DNA from: Aegilops tauschii subsp. strangulata | Taxonomy: Eukaryota > Streptophyta > Magnoliopsida > Poales > Poaceae | NCBI RefSeq assembly: GCF_002575655.3 | Contig: NC_053039.3 | Span: forward strand, 376,999,633-377,063,632 | Reading direction: 5' to 3' | DNA: 64,000 nt | Part shown: in pieces, positions 1 through 11,227 of the stretch | How positions within the stretch are numbered: the first letter of the stretch is position 1 | Layout of the letters: every line of letters begins with the position of its first letter | Program-made: the position numbers and the translations under genes | Notes under the pieces: model-generated | Seen by the model: the letters and a program-made list of their open reading frames with translations, nothing else | What the model was told of the DNA's origin: nothing | Databases searched by the model: none

Positions 1-78
1 ATGCATGTCAGTTATTGTACACAACGGAACTAAACATGTAGAGCAAAAGAGACGAGCCTTGTGTGGCAATAAAATTTC

Positions 79-1148
79 ATGCAGACGTCGCTCCATGGTG
101 GGCGCAAAGGCAGACCCCCTCCACCCATTTCGGATCGTAATCAAGAGGAAGATAACTGTTCTGAGGGGGATTCAGAAGCAGAAGACCACTCCTATTTACC
201 CCATGAGGTCTTCGCTCTAACTTGGCATGCTGATGTTGGTTATATCATGCATATGGTGCCTTGCATTGCTTACTTTATACATCAAATATGTCAACTGCTT
301 AGTTTAGACATGCTTTGTGTGAATGCCATCTGTTTAGTTTATTCATCGTTTATGTGAATTATGCAATGCCATCTTGTTTAGCCAGGCATCATATATGTGA
401 ATTTTGCAATGCCATCCTGCTTAGCCAGTCATCTTATATGTGAATTATATCAGGCCATCCTTTTTTTTTGTTACGTATTACATTTGTCAACAATGTTAGT
501 ACATTCAACTACTCTTCGTGTGCATCAGCCATTTGAAACGGTGATGGAAAATTCTGGAGTGAAAACAAGGTCTTTAGAGCAGACTATGCTATCTGACGAA
601 GCGCATATCTTGCTGGTTACGGATAGCTACTCGTGCATGCTCTAACTTGGCAGGGTTATGTTGCTCATATCGTGCATATGGTATCTTGCATTGCTATGTC
701 ATTTGCTTAGTTTAGACATGATTTGTGTGAATGCCACCTGCTTAGTGTATAATTACCATATATGTGAATTATGCAATGCCATCTTTTTGCAAGACATTAT
801 ATATGTGAATTATGCAATTCTATCTTGTTGCAAGGCATTATATATGTGAATTATGCAATGCCATGCTGTTTAGCCAAGCGTCATATATGTGAATTATATC
901 ATGCCGTCCTTCTTTTGTATTTCTCATTGCTTTTGGCGACAATGTTTGTATATTCAACTGCTCTTCCTGTGCATCAGCCATTTGAATTGGTGATGGAGAA
1001 ATCTGGAGTGAAAACAAGGTCTTCAGAGCAGACAATGCTACCTGGTGAAGCAGATATGTTGATGGTTACAGATAGCTCTTCAGAGGAGGATTCAGAGGCA
1101 GATGACCAGCCCTATTATCCCCCTGAGGTGTATGCTCAAACTTGGCAG
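79..1148 (+). pseudogene. Tandemly repeated exon units of CACTA A accessory gene
   Basis: Three related coding-like units lie here: about 79-230 (left-truncated in this window), 529-645 and 978-1148. A fourth relative starts at 15959. Units 2, 3 and 4 begin just after a ...ATCAG acceptor with Pro-Phe-Glu/Gln, followed by a conserved GVKTRS motif. Units 1 and 3 share an acidic tail (EEDSEADDQP in unit 3). Unit 2 ends early at a TAA at 643-645 and has lost its acidic tail, so the units are not all functional. The spacers are AT-rich short tandem repeats and look like introns. The product is a non-transposase ORF typical of Triticeae CACTA elements; its function is unknown to me. Confidence 0.5.
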
Positions 1149-1351
1149 GGTTATATTACTCATATCATGCATATGTTGTATTGCAATGCTTAGTTTTTAC
1201 ATCATATACACGATATTGAATGCCATCTCCTTAGTTGACACATCATATATGCGATTGCCCTCTACTCACTTCCTTAGTATATAAATCATATATTTGAATT
1301 ATATCATGCCATGATATTTACATAGACAGCATATATCTGAATTATGGCATG

Positions 1352-1356
1352 CCAAC
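1352..1356. repeat. TSD of LARD-like element (left copy, CCAAC)
   Basis: CCAAC directly precedes the LTR at 1357 and recurs at 15523-15527 directly after the other LTR. This 5 bp duplication fixes the outer ends of the 14.2 kb element. Confidence 0.9.
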
Positions 1357-4300
1357 TGTCAGGACCCCGATTCTAAGTCACACCGATCTAGCCTGTAACA
1401 CCTCATATCACTTTGCGGCCTCACGCACAGTATTCCCACGGGTGTCGCCTTACCATGGCCCGGGACCGTTTGCGCCTTTTGGCTCACGTATATGATAGTG
1501 TCGCTAGCATCCATATGACAGAGAACCCGGGCCGACATGACTAGTCATGAACCCAAAGTGGCACTAACTTACGGGGACAGGCATACATGAATCAACATCG
1601 AGCATGTCGGTCAGCAGCGTGCCAATCCGGGATGTAGCACTGGGCTAACAGGACTCCGGTGAACCGGGCTGTAGCAGGCTAGGCAGGACTCCGGATGTCA
1701 CCACGTGACATTTCCCTGAAGGGACACACACAGGAACGAAGTGAATCACATGCCGGCCAGTCAAGTGTTCAGGAGCAGTAGTGCTGGGCTAGTAGGACTC
1801 CGGTGAACCGGGCTGTAGCGGACTACTATGGCTCATGGAAGCACAAGACTACATTTCCCCATAAGAGAGGCTACCAAGGATAAACAACTAGGTTGTCGGA
1901 TCCCACACATACCAAGCATTTCAATCATACACACAATATGCTCGATATGTGTAAATACAACATGGCATCACAACATAACTCTACGACTTAAGTATTTATT
2001 CATTAGGCTCCGAGGAGCCAAGTATTACAATCATGGTCTCATGACCCAACATACAGAGCATACAAGCATCGAGCGGAAGCATAAACATGTCTGAGTACAG
2101 ACAACTAGAAATGAAAAGGCTGAGAAGCCTGACTATCTACAAGACCCTCCCAAGGGTACAAGATCGTAGCTGAGGTAACAAGCTAAACGTCGAAGTCCAC
2201 GCGGAACTACTAGCGAGACTGACGTCTCTCTGCAAAACATAAAATAGGCAAACATGAGTACAAATGTACCCAGCAAGACTTACATCAGAACTAGCTACAT
2301 ATGCATCAGTATCAACAAAGGGGGTGGTGGAGTTTGACTGCAGCAAGCCAGCTTTGACTCAGTGGCTATCCTAAACTATGACTGCAAGTAACTCTTTTGA
2401 GGTGGCGCACACGAGTCCACATATTCATCAAATCAATACACCACTATGGATCCGCTCCCGTATCCCTACGAGAAGGCCATCCATAGCACTCACGCTTAAC
2501 TTGCGGGTTTTGGAGTATCCACCTTCACTTGTCTATGAACTGTATAGGAAACCCAGAGGTCCTTTACCGCGGACGCGGCTATTTGAATAGATGATGTTAA
2601 CCCTGCAGGGGTGTACTTCTTCACACACGCTCTCGCCACTTACCACCATGTACACGTCGTGTATCTCGGCAACCTTCAAGTGGAAGCCTGGCGAAGGAGT
2701 CGGCCATGACCTGACTAACCACACAAGTCTCTAGTCCAGGTTTATCGCCTATTCGGGTTCCATCCGCAAGGAGATCCGGCCGGGGTGTCGCTCACGGCCC
2801 CAAACGATGAGAGCAGGGTTCCCGAGGCACCAAACGGGCATTCCGGTACACCGTGCCTCATGTCTCTACCGCAACATAGCCCACCCCTAGGGTCAGCGCT
2901 ACGCACGGCCCCCAACACATATCCTACAAACACCAGAAACTAGTTGCAACTCCTGGACAGAGATCTAGGCGATTAATAAGTCGAGAGGGGCACTTAAGCA
3001 TTCCAATGCGTGGTAGTAGCTGTTCATGGATCACAAACACAGAACTCAGTTCCTGAGGTCGGCTGCAATAAGACAACCCACCATGTACTCCTACATGGCC
3101 TCTCACCGCTACCTTTACCAAATCGTGTTCACACAATTAGCTCTCAACAGTAGGACATGTTCACCACATTCCAATTCATCCCCGATGAATCAGACCTGAC
3201 TCAACTCTAAGCAGTAGCAGGCATGACTACAAGCATGAATGAGTAGGCACATCAGGGCTCAAACAACTCCCACTCATGCTAGTGGGTTTCATCTATTTAC
3301 TGTGGCAATGACAGGTCATGTAGAGGAAAGGGGTTCAACTACCGCAGCATGTAACAGTTGAATCGTTGTTGTCCTAATGCAGTAAAAGAGAGCAGGAGCG
3401 AGAGAGTGGGATTGTATCGGAATGAACAAGGGGGTTTTGCTTGCCTGACACTTTCGAAGATAGCATAACTCTTCATCGGTGTCATCGAACTCATCGTCGG
3501 GACTACGTCCACTGAGAGGGGACAAACATCGGCAACAGAGAAGAAACACAATCAATGCAATGCAACAATATGATGCATGCACATGACATGGCAATATGAT
3601 GTGATTTGAGATAATGCAACTAAAAATAGAAGGGTTTGAGCTAATTTGAACCAAGGGTTCAAATTCAAACTCAAGCTATGAATTTATAATGTGCATTATC
3701 ATGTTTTGATCTATACAGCAAATTTAAGTTGCTTAGTCATGCATGAAAACAGCATAAATGGATAGATTGCATTTTTCTGATAATTTTTCATATATAATTT
3801 ATTTCATTCTGAGTTATAGATTAATTTCTATGATTTTTAGAAGTTTGAAGTATTTTTTGAAATTCATAAATCCTTTTTCTGATTTATTCTAATTCCAGAA
3901 GATAGTAACAGCGTCAGCATGATGTCAGGATGACATCAGCGGTCAACAGACCCGGTCCAGGTCAAACCTGACCGTGGGACCCACAGGTCAGTGTCACAAT
4001 GACTAATTACGATTAGTTTAAACACTAACAAGATACTTAGCCAGGCTGGGCCCACTGTCAGTGGTACTAGATTAGTTAACCGGGTGATTAGCTCCTAATT
4101 AAGTGACACGTCATCCAGAACGGCGGTTAGCCGTCGACGACCAGATCCCGCAGCGGTGGCTCGCCGACATTGCTCGGAACAGCGCTACAGAGCACCATTT
4201 CGTGCGTGGTTTGCGGCTACGGAGAGCTGGCGGTGTGGCGCAAGCGGTGGTGGCCGCGTGGTGCGGGGGCGGCCTGTAATGGCGGCGGCGATGAGCCGGG

Positions 4301-5464
4301 CGGCGGCCGGAGTTCGGAAGTCTGCGGCTGCGGGGCCGCAGCTCGCAAGGAAGCCGGCTAGGGGTGGCGTTGGCCTCCTGGTTGCTCCAAGAGCCTTGGG
4401 GGGTGCGCGGGTCCGAGCGGAGAAGCACGGTCGCTGCAGGAACAACGGCCATGGCAGACGGCGGCTTCGGTCACGGCGGGGAACGGCGCTACGGCACAGG
4501 AGCGAGCAAAAGGGGAGAGGGGAGACGCTCAGGGGCTCACCGCGAGTCAGTTGGGTAGGTCGGTTGGCTCGGGGATGCACTGGAGCCCGTGAATCGACGA
4601 CGGCGAGGTGCGGCAGTAGGCGGCAAAGACGGTGATCCTGGCGATGCTGTCGATCTCCCGGAGTCCCTTCAGTCGGTGAGGCAAAGCAGCGCGGTGAGGC
4701 GGAGCTTTTGGGCTGGCTTTTAGGGCAAGGGGTGGCTGGTGGCCATGGGTATGGCGATCGGCGTTGGCGAGCTCGCTCGGTCGAGCTCGTGTTCTTGCGG
4801 GAGAGAGGGGAAAGTGGGCGAGGGTGAGAGGGTTGGGCATGCGGCGTGCGTGGCGTGGTCCGGGGGGTCCAGAGGGAGGCGGCAAGCAAGAGGTGGCCGG
4901 GGGCGCGTGCTTGCGCGCGCGAGGCACACGCCTTTGTCCTACTGTCCAAGGAGGGAGACGACTGGCATGGCCCAGTGGGCTGCTACAGTCATGGGCCAAG
5001 GTAACTCTCTCTCTCTGCTTTTCTATTTCCGTTTTATTTTCTATTTATGCAAATTTGTTTTAATTTGGTTTTCAAACCAAACCACTTTTAAAAACTCTAA
5101 AGATAGTTATGGGCACTAAATGAATTATTCCAGAGGCCCTTAACTAATTCCAAAATTGTTGGAGCATTTAAAATTATTTATAGTATTTAAAGGCCCCAAT
5201 TCAAATACAATATGAGTTAATTCAAAAATCCAGAATGGCCTCAAAATATGTGCATCATTTTTGGCTGAGGTTTTCACCTTTATCAAAAATAATGAATTTT
5301 TCTAAAGGGCATTCTGGGTTCATTGAAAATATTTTTATTTTGATCCTAATTGCATTTCATTTGGTGCTAGGGTTTGTCATCCCCATTTCAAATTTCAAAC
5401 AAATATAGGCATGATGCATGGATGCTTATGAAACTAATTGCAATCAAATTCTAGGGCTGTGACA
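1357..5464 (-). repeat. 3' LTR of LARD-like element (4108 bp)
   Basis: It begins TGTCAGGACC and ends GGCTGTGACA on the + strand. It is highly similar along its length to 11228-15522. The GC-rich block at about 4150-4950 has long open frames on both strands but no recognised domain, and I do not call it coding. At 2487-2503 this copy has 17 bp where the other LTR has about 206 bp. Confidence 0.9.
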
Positions 5465-5477
5465 ACTCACCCCCACT
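5465..5477 (-). promoter_or_regulatory. Polypurine tract of LARD-like element
   Basis: Read on the minus strand, AGTGGGGGTGAGT abuts the TGTCACAGCC start of the LTR. This is the expected position for second-strand priming in a minus-strand element. Confidence 0.7.
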
Positions 5478-7247
5478 AAACAAGAATCTCGTCCCGAGAT
5501 TCAAGACGTGAGGTAAGAACACAGAGGGGACACTAGCTAACACGATTTTCACGATCCAGGTTGCACTTCATAAGAACGTTGAGACGATCACCATCTTTGT
5601 CTCGATGTCTTGCTCTGAGAACTCCAGCTAACATGACAACGAGAGGAAAGGGAAAACTCTAGAAAGATCAATCTTCTCGAAGATCGAACAACTCAGGATC
5701 AACTCACAGAATGAGACATAGCAACATCTCTCGAGCTGAGACACGAAGCACACGTCTAGAGGGATGGGGTGGAACAGATGACGAGGGTTTGCTAGGTAGA
5801 CAACAATTCCACACCTAAGAGGGTGGTGAACGGTTGTCAACGTAGCGAGGATTTGAGTTGCCATGATACCATAACGAGACACCCTAGAGAAGGATGACTC
5901 GTAGAATTGTCCCTTAGGTGGCAAAAAGAATTACTTTTGATTCAGAGATCAATAAAATTCTCTATACCAGCCTAGGGCAAATCTCGAGCAATCGTTTGAA
6001 TGAGTTCGAAAGAATGACATACCCTGACTAGAATGGATGATGTGGACTACCTTGTTGAAGACAACGTAATGGATGATCTCTACTTATCATCGGAAATGGA
6101 TGGAACCCGTGGTAGGATGGCACAACGGCGGTGCAAGATGGGAATAAAAGGCAAATGCTGGGAATGATTCTAGTAACTGGGGAGAAACCCAATAGTAGAG
6201 AGTGAGCCCACTGTTTGGAAAGGTTATAACATAACCGAGGAAACCGAGAGCACAAGGATCCCTAAGGAGCAACTTCTAGAATAAGTCGCACGAAATCCTC
6301 ATGGAGAAGATAGTCAAATAGCTCAATCAAGATACTACAATGATAGATCTTCCGGCTAGGTGTGTCGGCCAAAACATCAACCTTGTCGGGGCCTACATCA
6401 TAGGTCTTGGAAAAGTTCCAACCATCATATCTGCTGAGATTCAGATCTGGTTGGTAACAGGATATTTTAGACAACATGTCTGGAAAAGAAAGTTTGCAAC
6501 ACAAACCGACGAGATGACGTTGCGAGATTCTCGGGAAATGAACTACGACAGCAAGCTCCAAAACATGAGCCGGTTCTGCTACACACATGTGAACACACTG
6601 TCCGAGACAAGCATGACCACGTGGTAGTCTTACAACAAAACACTACCGAGTTCTGGTTGGGAACCATCATCGAGGATATCGAAGCCCTTGTATAAGTCTT
6701 GCTCTTAAGAAGGAGCTTCTTTTCCTTGAACAAATCAATCAGTGGCTTGGTGTGCTAGGGAATACATATGGAGTGGAGGTAATTAATCTACCAAACCATA
6801 GAATACATTCGCACATGCATACTGACTTGGGATGGTACCAGAGGAAACAAAAACAATCTTTCTCGAACTCACGACGGCAACTTGCACCAAATGCACATGA
6901 ATTCAAGGAAGTCACTTCTTCCATCCAAGCATAAGCTTCAAGAACGGAACACGAAGGCATTGCTTACAAAGTTTCTAACACTAAGTTGATGTTCAACATG
7001 AGTCATGGGGGAGACAAAATGTTGTTGATGGGCTCAATAGCAACTCATCAGAATTTCCATATCACTGGACTTCCACCATCATGTGAACACGGTGACAGCA
7101 TTGGTCAGACCAAAAGATGTAATGGTGTATGCTCGAGGGATCAACCACAAGTAAGACAACATTACGAACATTGTTGGTTCTGATTTGACTTGACGATAGC
7201 CCATACTCAAGTCAAAGTTTTGACAAGGCAATAGATCCAACAACTGA
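5478..7247 (-). other. LARD interior, non-coding (left part)
   Basis: No ORF here resembles a retroelement protein. It is part of the element's internal domain downstream of CACTA B in the direction of transcription. I see no other feature. Confidence 0.6.
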
Positions 7248-9375
7248 CACTACTAGGAAAAGGGCTATAGATGGAATGGCCACTAATGGTGCACTGTACA
7301 TGTGGTGCGCCATTACAAAATACTAATGGCGCACCATGTGTCGGTGCGCCATTAGTTAAAAAAAATATTTAATTTTTTCAAAACTACTAATGGCGCACCG
7401 TGGGATGGTGCGCCATTAGTAGTTCAACTAGTAATGGCGCACCACCCCACGGTGCGCCATTAGTAATTATGTTTCAAAAAAAAATTTCAATTTTTTTTTA
7501 TTTTTATTTTTTAAACTACTAATGGCGCACCTGTGAGTGGTGCGCCATTAGTAGTTGCCATTAGTAGTTCAACTACTAATGGCGCACCACTCCCACGGTG
7601 CGCCATTACTAGTTGAACTACTAATGGCGCACCACTCCCACGGTGCGCCATTACTAGTTGAACTACTAATGGCGCACCACTCACAGGTGCGCCATTAGTA
7701 ATTTTGTTACAAATTTTGTTTGTTTCATTTTTTTTTAAAAACTACTAATGGCGCACGGTTGGGGAGGTGCGCCATTACTAGGTGAACTACTAATGGCGCG
7801 CCACCCCCACGGTGCGCCATTAGGAACTTGGCCCATTCCACCGAATGCACACCCCCCCCCCCCGGACCGCCTTTTCACTTTTAAAAAAATAAAAGAGAAT
7901 GATGGAAATGTCAAAAAAATAAGTTTCCCATGTGATATGTGGTCTAGTTGTTGGGAAAATTAACAAATATGAATTTCGACTTTATTTGCAAAATCTCTCT
8001 GGAATTTCTTAAAATGGGCATAACTTTTGCATACGAACTCGGATGAAAAAGTTTTTTATATGAAAAATCATCTACTCGAAAAGTTACATCCGAATTTAAC
8101 TGGGGGAACCCCGTTAAACATTTTCAAAATCCTCAAAAACCTAACAGAAAAAAAGATACGGGGCTTTTAAGATCTGGAGAGGCAAAAAAATTCAAAAAAA
8201 ACTAACTTACTAATGGCGCACCTGCCCATGGTGCGCCATTACTATCTTCCCGCCTTCAAAATTCAAAATAAATTAAAAAAAAAGTTACTAATGGCGCACC
8301 TGCCCATGGTGCGCCATTAGTATCTTCCCGCCTTCAAAATTCAAAATAAATCAAAAAAATATAAAAAAGTTACTAATGGCGCACCTGCCCATGGTGCGCC
8401 ATTAGTATCTTCCCACCTTCAAAATTCAAAATAAATAAAAAAAATAAAAAAAATAGTAATGGCGCACCTGCCCACGGTGCGCCATTACTATGCCGTATAT
8501 ATGGATGGGCGTGTCCTCTCCTCCTTACCTCTTCATTCTTCTCCTCCACTCCACCTCTCCTCCACTTCATCTCCTTCTCCCTCCTCTCCGGTGAGCTCCT
8601 CCTCCCTCCTCTCCGGTGAGCTCCTCCTCCCTCCTCTCCGGTGAGCTCCTCCTCCCTCCTCTCCGGTGAGCTCCTCCTCCCTCCTCTCCGGTGAGCTCCT
8701 CCTCCCTCCTCTCCGGTGAGCTCCTCCTCCCTCCTCTCCGGTGAGCTCCTCCTCCCTCCTCTCCGGTGAGCTCCTACTCCCTCCTCTCCGGTGAGCTCCT
8801 CCTCCCTCCTCTTCGGTGAGCTCCTCCTCCCTCCTCTTCGGTGAGCTCCCCTCATGGTTTCTCCTTCCTCCTCTCCGATGCTCCGGTGAACTCCTCTCCG
8901 GCGACCTCCTCCTCCTCTCCGGCGATGTAGGCGAGCACCTCTCCGGCGACCTCCTCCTCCTCCTCTCCGGCGAACTCCTCTCCGGCAAAAGAACGTACAA
9001 GATCCAAAAACAGGAACAAAATTTGAAATAATATCGTGCAAAAAAATGAGCCAAAAAAACGAGCAAAAAATGGGCAAAAAAATCGCGATCCAGATCCAAA
9101 TTCAAAAATAGCAAAGGATACTAATGGCGCATCACTAAACAGTGCGCCATTAGTATGCCGAAGTTACTAATGGCGCATCCTGTTGTTGTGCGCCATTAGT
9201 ATGCCAAAGCACCTGGGTATAGATGGGGTGCGCCATTAGTATACCAGATACTAATGGCGCACCAGTGGTGCGCCATTAGTAAAATATACTAATGGCGTGG
9301 CACTAATGGCGCACCACTAATGCGCCATTAATGGCCAAATTAGGTGCGCCATTAGTAGGCCTTTTCCTAGTAGTG
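7248..9375. mobile_element. CACTA element B (2.1 kb, non-autonomous)
   Basis: It starts CACTACTAGGAAAAGG and ends CCTTTTCCTAGTAGTG, perfect terminal inverted repeats, flanked by a 3 bp TGA duplication (7245-7247 and 9376-9378). Many copies of ACTAATGGCGCACC and its inverse form short hairpins in both subterminal regions (7263-7830 and 8205-8500 on one side, 9120-9360 on the other). No transposase is encoded. It is inserted in the LARD interior. Confidence 0.93.
8578..8870. repeat. 25 bp tandem repeat in CACTA B
   Basis: About ten to eleven copies of a 25 bp CT-rich unit carrying CCGGTGAGCTCC occur head to tail. Because 25 is not a multiple of three, each frame cycles through three readings and stays open. 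This explains the long Ser/Pro/Glu/Arg-rich ORFs on the minus strand, which I regard as a by-product. Confidence 0.85.
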
Positions 9376-9378
9376 TGA

Positions 9379-11210
9379 TCACGAGGACCAATCGATGGAG
9401 ATATCATCTTTCTTCAACACACACACAAACACACAAAAAGATATCCCTTAACATGAACTAAGTCAGATAAGCTTTTTTCTTCCAACTCTCCAAGTTGTTG
9501 TTTAGCTTAACCAACTAGCTCATGGGTATCCAACACAGATTCTTGGAGAATGGGTGGTTTGGAGGAAAACCAACATGATCACGAACTCAACATAGCGGTC
9601 AGGTGACAACCTGGTAATACTTCTGAGAGGATATTCGGAACATCACGAACCACCGATATGTTACTAAGCTCGAGAACAATCTTGCTTTTCAGAGCAAGAC
9701 GATATGATCAAATAAGCAAGGGATTGAATAATCCTAACTCATTGATCGAAGAGTGCACCGGAAATAAGGACTAGGTAGCACAATCTATATTAAATGATGA
9801 TTCAATAACCAACACGCTAAGAATGAGAATATTGTCCATTTACTACCAAGCAACTAGTTGCTAGGGGTATTGATTTCACACATCACGGTTCACTTGTCGG
9901 TATTCTGGTTGCAACAACACGGAACCGAGGAGAGAATGATGATGGCGAGAAGTATCACTGTGTCAAGAATTCATAAGAGGTGGTGCAATTCTCATGACAA
10001 TCCTGACATAAGGAGGCAACACTCCAAGGTAGAACAGAACAAAAGCTGGATTGGCATTTTGATCTGCAGAATACAACTGCTTTGACCCAATCCCAGAGAT
10101 GGACGAGGTACTGGAGTTTGTTTCTCCTAGTCATTCTGGAATAGAATGGCTTGACGGACCACAAGAGTAAAAGGCATCGATGAACGAATGCACGCATACT
10201 CTTGACTATCAATTGATAGACGAAGGTCAGAAGACAACTAAAGAGGGACAACTCAAAGGAACATATGTTTTTCTGAGTTGTGGATGCATGGATTAGTATG
10301 CCGAACAAATTCAACATATTTCTTCCGGATAACCCATGCAGAGAGGTAGGATTGGCAGAGTCACAATATAGAATGGGGAACTCATCGAGAGCACTCTTGT
10401 TGTGATCTTTTGGTTCAACGAGGAACTTCTGCCAAGGATGGTTCATGGTATTTGGAAGAATGATATACCACGAACCTCAAAGACTATCACAAGGTCATTA
10501 ATATCCTAAGGAACGAGCAACACTACCAACAGGAAGTAAGTAGAGTGAATCTTGGGTTCAAAAACCCAGAAATAGAATGCCTACTAACTAAATGGCATCA
10601 CGGGATGCTTTCGAGAATAATAGCCAGAATCATCACACTGGGAATACAAAGCATTGCTAGATTACTAGGTGACTCCCTAAGATGCCTAGGGTCATAATAA
10701 TAGCTCCAACATATATGTCGAGGCAATAGACTACCTCAACTCACCGATTAGTGTGGTTGAACTGGCCCAAAGGGACATCGGGAACGGAAAGAAGAATTTG
10801 CAAATTCATCAGACTATTTAGAAACCTGGGATGACTCGGACAGCATAACGGCTGTAAATGCTCAAAATGATTTGAGACATCCTGAAAAATGGTGGCATAA
10901 CCACTTAACATCACAATATCAAAGTTCTGAGATCAACTGTCAACACACAGAAGAAGTAGGAACTGAACTCGGGTTTGAAACTAACAATCATATAAGTCTA
11001 CAGATTAGTAACACGTGATCCTGATAGAAGATGAGAAAGCCTAGTTCTTAATCCCCGCAGAAAAGAAGAGGGTGACTCAGATCAGAAGGGCATAGTGTAT
11101 AAGAAGTAAAAGATCCTTACGTTCCCTTCCACAATCAATTCCCTTATATAACTAAAGCATTTCTAGACTCAACTTCGACCAGTTTGGCTTGGTAATCCTA
11201 GAGGCAGTCA
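9379..11210 (-). other. LARD interior, non-coding (right part)
   Basis: This is the internal domain between CACTA B and the primer site. The longest minus-strand frame (10446-9955, 163 codons) has no recognisable retroelement domain. Nothing else was seen. Confidence 0.55.
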
Positions 11211-11223
11211 GGCTCTGATACCA
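11211..11223 (-). promoter_or_regulatory. Primer-binding site (tRNA-Met type) of LARD-like element
   Basis: The minus strand reads TGGTATCAGAGCC four bases inside the LTR at 11228. This is the usual initiator tRNA-Met primer site of plant LTR elements, and it sets the element's orientation. Confidence 0.85.
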
Positions 11224-11227
11224 AAGC

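Larger units (their letters stand above)
1..1356 (+). mobile_element. CACTA element A, left segment (interrupted)
   Basis: This segment is continuous with 15523-18573 once the 14.2 kb LARD-like insertion is removed. Both sides of the insertion carry the same AT-rich degenerate tandem repeat (motifs such as TGTGAATTATGCAATGCCAT and ATGGCATGCCAAC), and the uninterrupted form of the insertion site can be read at about 15660. Coding-like units alternate with this repeat on the + strand. The element's right terminus is at 18573; the left terminus is not in the window. The CACTA assignment rests on that right end and its subterminal repeats. Confidence 0.75.

Noticed and set aside
4185..4999. Long Arg/Pro-rich ORFs on both strands in the LARD LTR (also 14488-15056)
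   Set aside because: GC-rich sequence gives open frames on both strands at once; no domain is recognisable and the two LTR copies diverge at stops and starts.
8373..9114. 234- and 193-codon minus-strand ORFs rich in Ser, Pro, Glu and Arg
   Set aside because: They are explained by the 25 bp tandem repeat read in rotating frames; there is no known domain.
9955..10446. 163-codon ORF in the LARD interior as a possible pol remnant
   Set aside because: I could not find any RT, RNase H or integrase motif in it.
11211..11223. tRNA-like matches (also 23754, 29172, 56418)
   Set aside because: They are short primer-binding sites next to LTRs, not tRNA genes.
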